DNA of 21,408 nt from Amphimedon queenslandica. Taxonomy: Eukaryota; Porifera; Demospongiae; Haplosclerida; Niphatidae. A program made the position numbers and the translations under genes. The DNA is taken from positions 532,693 through 554,100 of the forward strand of contig NW_003546249.1 in NCBI RefSeq assembly GCF_000090795.2, read 5' to 3'. This document shows, piece by piece, positions 18,082 through 21,408 of this stretch; position 1 is the first letter of the stretch, and every line of letters begins with the position of its first letter. The notes under the pieces are model-generated. The model searched no databases and had not been told where the DNA came from. It saw only the letters and a program-made list of their open reading frames with translations.

Positions 18082-18352
18082 GTAGCCATGTTCTTGTTGA
18101 ACTTGCGTACAAACTTTTTGCATGCAATGGTAAATTACAAGAAAGTTATCGACCTCAAACCCAACCTGCCCGTCATCCGAGGTGTTCAAACGACAACCAT
18201 TTTTAGGACTTGGACTTAAAAACATGTAATAATAAAGAAAAGGAACTTTTAACAAAATATATAAATAATACCTTTAGTGTTGTTTATAATGACTTGTTTT
18301 GTTTCAACTCTTTCCTTCTGCAGCAACTGAGAACTTCAAGGATTATGTTTAG
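18082..18352 (+). CDS. Last two exons of a plus-strand gene, unknown
   Basis: Exon 18082-18129 (acceptor ctgatttctttctgtag, donor AATG|GTAAAT) entered in phase 1 reads SHVLVELAYKLFACN and leaves phase 1. Exon 18324-18352 (acceptor caactctttccttctgcag) continues in phase as TENFKDYV and a TAG stop. Both acceptors are strong. The phase 1 entry does not match the exit of exon 16983-17021, so at least one exon is missing or these are different genes. A minus-strand ORF over the same bases also looks protein-like, so the strand is not certain. Confidence 0.42.
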
Positions 18353-19270
18353 GTCTCACGTGATCAATATTCAGATAATCCAATTAACGGAGAAGTCCAG
18401 CCTATGAAAGTGCATGTTTGCTTGTTCAGTCTCTTTTTGCTTTAGAGGTATTAATCAGAGTTGAATAGCTGACATAAACATCATTTGTTTCATTTTTAGG
18501 CTTAAACTAGTCTAAGCTTGTGCGACATCTCGTGCAAAAAGTATTAGATAGTGTGTTTACATGTCATTTCAGGCTCAGTGCAATATTATTGTGCATTGCA
18601 TGTATTATAGTTATTGTCAATGGTCTGGCTGCACCAGGGCCTGTTGCTTGGTAGTTGAGACTATTGCCCTCATAGTTCGTGGTAATTCTTGCCTGTTTTT
18701 CTTGTAGCTTTATTATTGTTAATTCCTCATTAATTCAATTTATCACACGTGACCTCATGGTAGTACTACATTGTATTAAGCATTAAAGAAGTTATCATGA
18801 ATAAGTTAAACAGTTTATTTCTCCATAGACTACATGTACACCCCACCCTAACTGATAAACTCCCTTGCCATATTTTTATAATTGAATTACTCATAGTTTC
18901 GTGCAGGACCTTCTTTGTTGGTGATTCATTCTCTCTCTCTTAATTTGTTCTTAGCACTAATTTTCTAAAAGTAGCATGGGGCATGCATTTAATAACTCTA
19001 GCAGGCTTCCCTCAGTGTTGGTCAAACTCATGCTGGCTGTTGCTCTACTGAAAAGCAGTAGTGTAGCACTTAGGTAATCGTAGCATATAGAGTATAATGT
19101 AACAGAATATTGATAATGGGAGGACTCATGTTATCAATTAAAATATTTTTGATGTGCTTAAGTCTGTGGTGAAGTACATGTAGAAGGTTATGTGCATGTT
19201 CATTTTGCAGTGCATGTAATTCAGATACAAAGTTTTCCGACTTTATTTAATCTCTGGTATTATCACATTT
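18353..19270. other. Non-coding stretch, no gene recognised
   Basis: AT-rich, no supported ORF or repeat. The 5' terminal repeat of the following pogo-like element should lie here or just upstream, but I could not identify it because its 3' partner is also unknown. Confidence 0.4.
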
Positions 19271-19289
19271 TTTGTGATTTTGTTTAGAT

Positions 19290-20760
19290 GTATTCTCATC
19301 CAAAGCTCTTCAAAAAGGAATAGAATACATTCAAGTCATTATGAAAGTGTCGATACAGATACGTCTTGTGATGTTCCTCGGAGATCTTATAAAATTTGGA
19401 GTGCTGATAGTATGTATAAAGCTGTCAAAGCTGTTGAAGAAGGAGCATCTATCTGAGTTGCTGCCCAAAAGTATTCTGTTACTAAAACATGTCTTCACAA
19501 AAGGGTTTGTGGTAAAGTAGATATTGATGCACGTCCTGGCCCAAATGCTTATCTTATGACTAGGAACTAGCAAGTTTTTTACTTCAGTGTGACACAATTG
19601 GGTACCCTCATACTAAGTGTCAGGTTTTAGCATAAGTGGGTAGAATTTTACATACAAAAGGTATTGACACTACAGTCTTTGTAAGAGACACTCCCAATTA
19701 ACTTTGAAGACGGCAATGCTTGTTTCTGATGTAAAAGCAGCAGCAGCTGATCCAGAAGAATTAAATATGTACTTTGACATTGGTGGCAACAATAAATCAC
19801 AAGTTACTGTGATTGCCTGCACTTGTGTAGCAAACTATGCAATTCCACCCTATGTATTATTCAAAAGAAAGTGTTTCAATCCTGAGCTAGCAAAGAATGA
19901 GGTGTCTGGGACACTCTATGGCCTATGTGATAGTGGATGGATGACGCAGGATTTCTTTCATCGTTGGTTCACTTAACGCTTCTTATGCTATGCACCACAT
20001 GTTAGACGACTATTGTTATTCCTAGATGGACATTTAACTCATTACAGTCCCGAAACAATTAGCTTGGCTGCTGACCATAAAATTAGGTTGTTTGTGTTAC
20101 CTCCAAACACTATACATATTACTCAAGCCTTAGATCAAGGCTGCTTTGGCCCACACAAAAGTGAGCGGAGGAACGTATGTCACCAGTTCTTTGTTGATAA
20201 TCCAGGGAGAACCAACATATCTGTTTACAATTTTTGTGGGCTCTTGTCGAAGGTTTGGACTAAATCATATACAATGAAAAATATCCAGTCTAGCTTTAGA
20301 GTTACTGGTATATGTCCATTTAGTAGAAGCCCAGATTTGTTGGCCAAGAAGTCAGGTTTGAAATATTTTCCATTGTGTAGTCCTTACAAGACAAAACCTT
20401 GTATGCCATCTGTTCTACATACCTATGATTCTGATATTGAAGATTTTGCTGTTCGCCTACTGAAGGATAGATACTTCAAAGAAAGTTCAGTTCCTCCCAG
20501 TAGTGATTTTTCAAGCATTTCAAAATTTTTGATCCCTCCTACACTTCCACGTAAATTACCCACAAAGAAAGCCAAATCTTCAGGCCTAGTTCTTACAAGC
20601 AAAAATCGTGTCAAAGTGATGAAGCAAAAAGAGCAAAAAAATCCGAAGATGCTAAACGTAAGGCAGAGAAGAATGAAGTTCAAAAATGTATAACTACCAA
20701 AAAATACCATTTAAAAAACAGGGAGGTTTTTGAAAGTTTTATTGAGAACGATCATCAGCA
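19290..20760 (+). pseudogene. pogo/Tigger-type transposase (HTH + DDE), recently inactivated
   Basis: 19385-19530 encodes a helix-turn-helix of the Pipsqueak type: KIWSADSMYKAVKAVEEGAS, a TGA stop (19454-19456), VAAQKYSVTKTCLHKRV, then GPNAYLMT. The CENP-B-like second DNA-binding part that should follow is shrunken and has stops. From 19704 the DDE core reads NKSQVTVIACTCVANYAIPP, SGWMTQDFFHRWFT, a TAA at 19974-19976, then LLLFLDGHLTHYS with the second catalytic Asp and ITQALDQGCFGPHK with the third. The 'YN.DE' motif with the first Asp is missing. A frameshift near 20620 precedes a lysine-rich tail. The 226-codon block 20013-20693 is otherwise intact. The element would have been a cut-and-paste DNA transposon with TA target sites. 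Confidence 0.9.
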
Positions 20761-20817
20761 ATCTGATTATGAAGTAACAGGTAATTATTGATATTAAGAT
20801 TATTTTGAGTAATGATG

Positions 20818-21180
20818 TCTGTATTAAGAGAAGTAATAGAGTCTAAGTCAAATAGTGAAGATGAAGGAGATGTAGCATTTAATTATTTTAGAGGAAAGAG
20901 TAAAAAAGGTGATGGTGCTAATGAAAGCCTACATTATTTGGATTTGGGTTTCATAGCAGATTAATCTGAGAATGAAGAAGTTGTTCTACATAATTATCAA
21001 GGAAGAGTTAAAAGAACTTTGAAGAGTAATGTAACATTTTTCTGCCACACATTGTAGGAGTTGACACAGATGATGATGATGAAGTGGCTGTTAGTCATAA
21101 GCCATGTTGGGGAACCAATGGAAGAGGTATTGACATATTGGTTAAACTGTATGATTACAGTATGAAGAACATAAAAAATT
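20818..21180 (+). pseudogene. Acidic coding remnant after the transposase
   Basis: Reads EVIESKSNSEDEGDVAFNYF, then NESLHYLDLGFIAD, a stop, SENEEVVLHNYQGRVKRTLK. A second segment, from about 21058, reads GVDTDDDDEVAVSHKPCW, then GTNGRGIDILVKLYDYS and a stop at 21181. Acidic tails are common at the C-terminus of pogo-type transposases, so it may be the decayed end of the same gene. An exon of a separate gene is possible. Short GTAATTATTG after 20780 resembles a splice donor. Confidence 0.4.
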
Positions 21181-21272
21181 AAAAAAAAGATGCAGTAGGA
21201 TTCTAAAGCAACTTTGTAAAAATGTGACAGAAACAAGGACAAGTAGGATTTTGAATGACTAACGAAAATACG

Positions 21273-21401
21273 AAATGAAAATCATACTCTCATGACGCAA
21301 ATTCTACTCTACATTGTATTTCTATTAATATTATGTAAAAAATTACGGATCGCCTTGCTATGTAGAGTAGAATTTGCATTACGAGAGTTGGATTTTCATT
21401 T
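21273..21401. repeat. Fold-back inverted repeat with 42-bp arms
   Basis: Arms 21273-21314 and 21360-21401 pair with about 37 of 42 matches around a 45-nt AT-rich loop. The inner arm ends ATTCTACTCTACAT are identical. Similarity may continue outward, but the right side reaches the window edge. It is a MITE-like or terminal structure, possibly the 3' end of the pogo-like element, which is not shown. Confidence 0.85.
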
Positions 21402-21408
21402 TGATATT

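Noticed and set aside
18019..18255. Minus-strand 78-codon ORF
   Set aside because: It overlaps the plus-strand exon 18082-18129, whose acceptor, donor and phase link to 18324-18352 are better. I kept a note of doubt in that entry.
20423..20710. Minus-strand 95-codon ORF
   Set aside because: Shadow of the pogo-type transposase on the other strand.
1..21408. CRISPR array, tRNA or rRNA genes, bacterial-type operons
   Set aside because: No regularly spaced repeats, no cloverleaf with recognisable T-loop, and no rRNA-like sequence seen by eye on either strand.

Overview
The window looks like animal nuclear DNA that is AT-rich and crowded with transposons. There are no bacterial-style operons or ribosome-binding sites. 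Coding sequence appears as very short pieces (9 to 100 nt) bounded by GT..AG splice signals, and much of the rest is decayed transposon sequence. Tiny exons, short introns and many copies of the palindrome TACATGTAC would fit a sponge. That assignment is inference from memory of such genomes and was not tested.

Left part (1 to about 5.9 kb). The N-terminus of a hAT-type transposase (BED zinc finger) runs off the left edge on the minus strand, with a plausible transposon end near 408. From about 5.9 kb down to 0.46 kb there is a run of minus-strand exon candidates. Ten of them, from 4927 down to 1248, join without a reading-frame conflict into a helical protein I do not recognise. Its introns carry several small non-autonomous DNA transposons: a TA-flanked MITE (927-1121), a 40-bp-TIR MITE (2879-3121), and a hAT-like element (3659-4492) with another MITE nested inside it (3934-4357).

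Middle (about 5.9 to 10 kb). A decayed hAT C-terminus lies at 6880-7312. Around 8.5-8.75 kb two start codons in similar AAGATGGC contexts point away from each other, about 200 bp apart, suggesting a divergent promoter; a perfect 22-bp tandem duplication lies between them.

10.2 to 14.85 kb. One minus-strand Ty3/gypsy retrotransposon: gag, zinc knuckle, protease, reverse transcriptase with YIDD, RNase H, integrase and a C-terminal module. It is full of stops and frameshifts, and I could not recognise LTRs. A 534-bp non-autonomous hAT with a perfect 8-bp target duplication is inserted in the reverse transcriptase.

15 to 18.4 kb. Plus-strand exon candidates with good splice sites, including two neighbouring exons that look like duplicates, and a GC-rich perfect hairpin at 17085-17115.

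19.3 to 21.4 kb. A recently decayed pogo/Tigger-type transposase on the plus strand, then an acidic coding remnant, then a fold-back repeat at the right edge.

The genes do not form a pathway. The story is host genes made of small exons, repeatedly invaded by hAT, pogo, MITE and Ty3 elements. I saw no convincing new multi-gene system.
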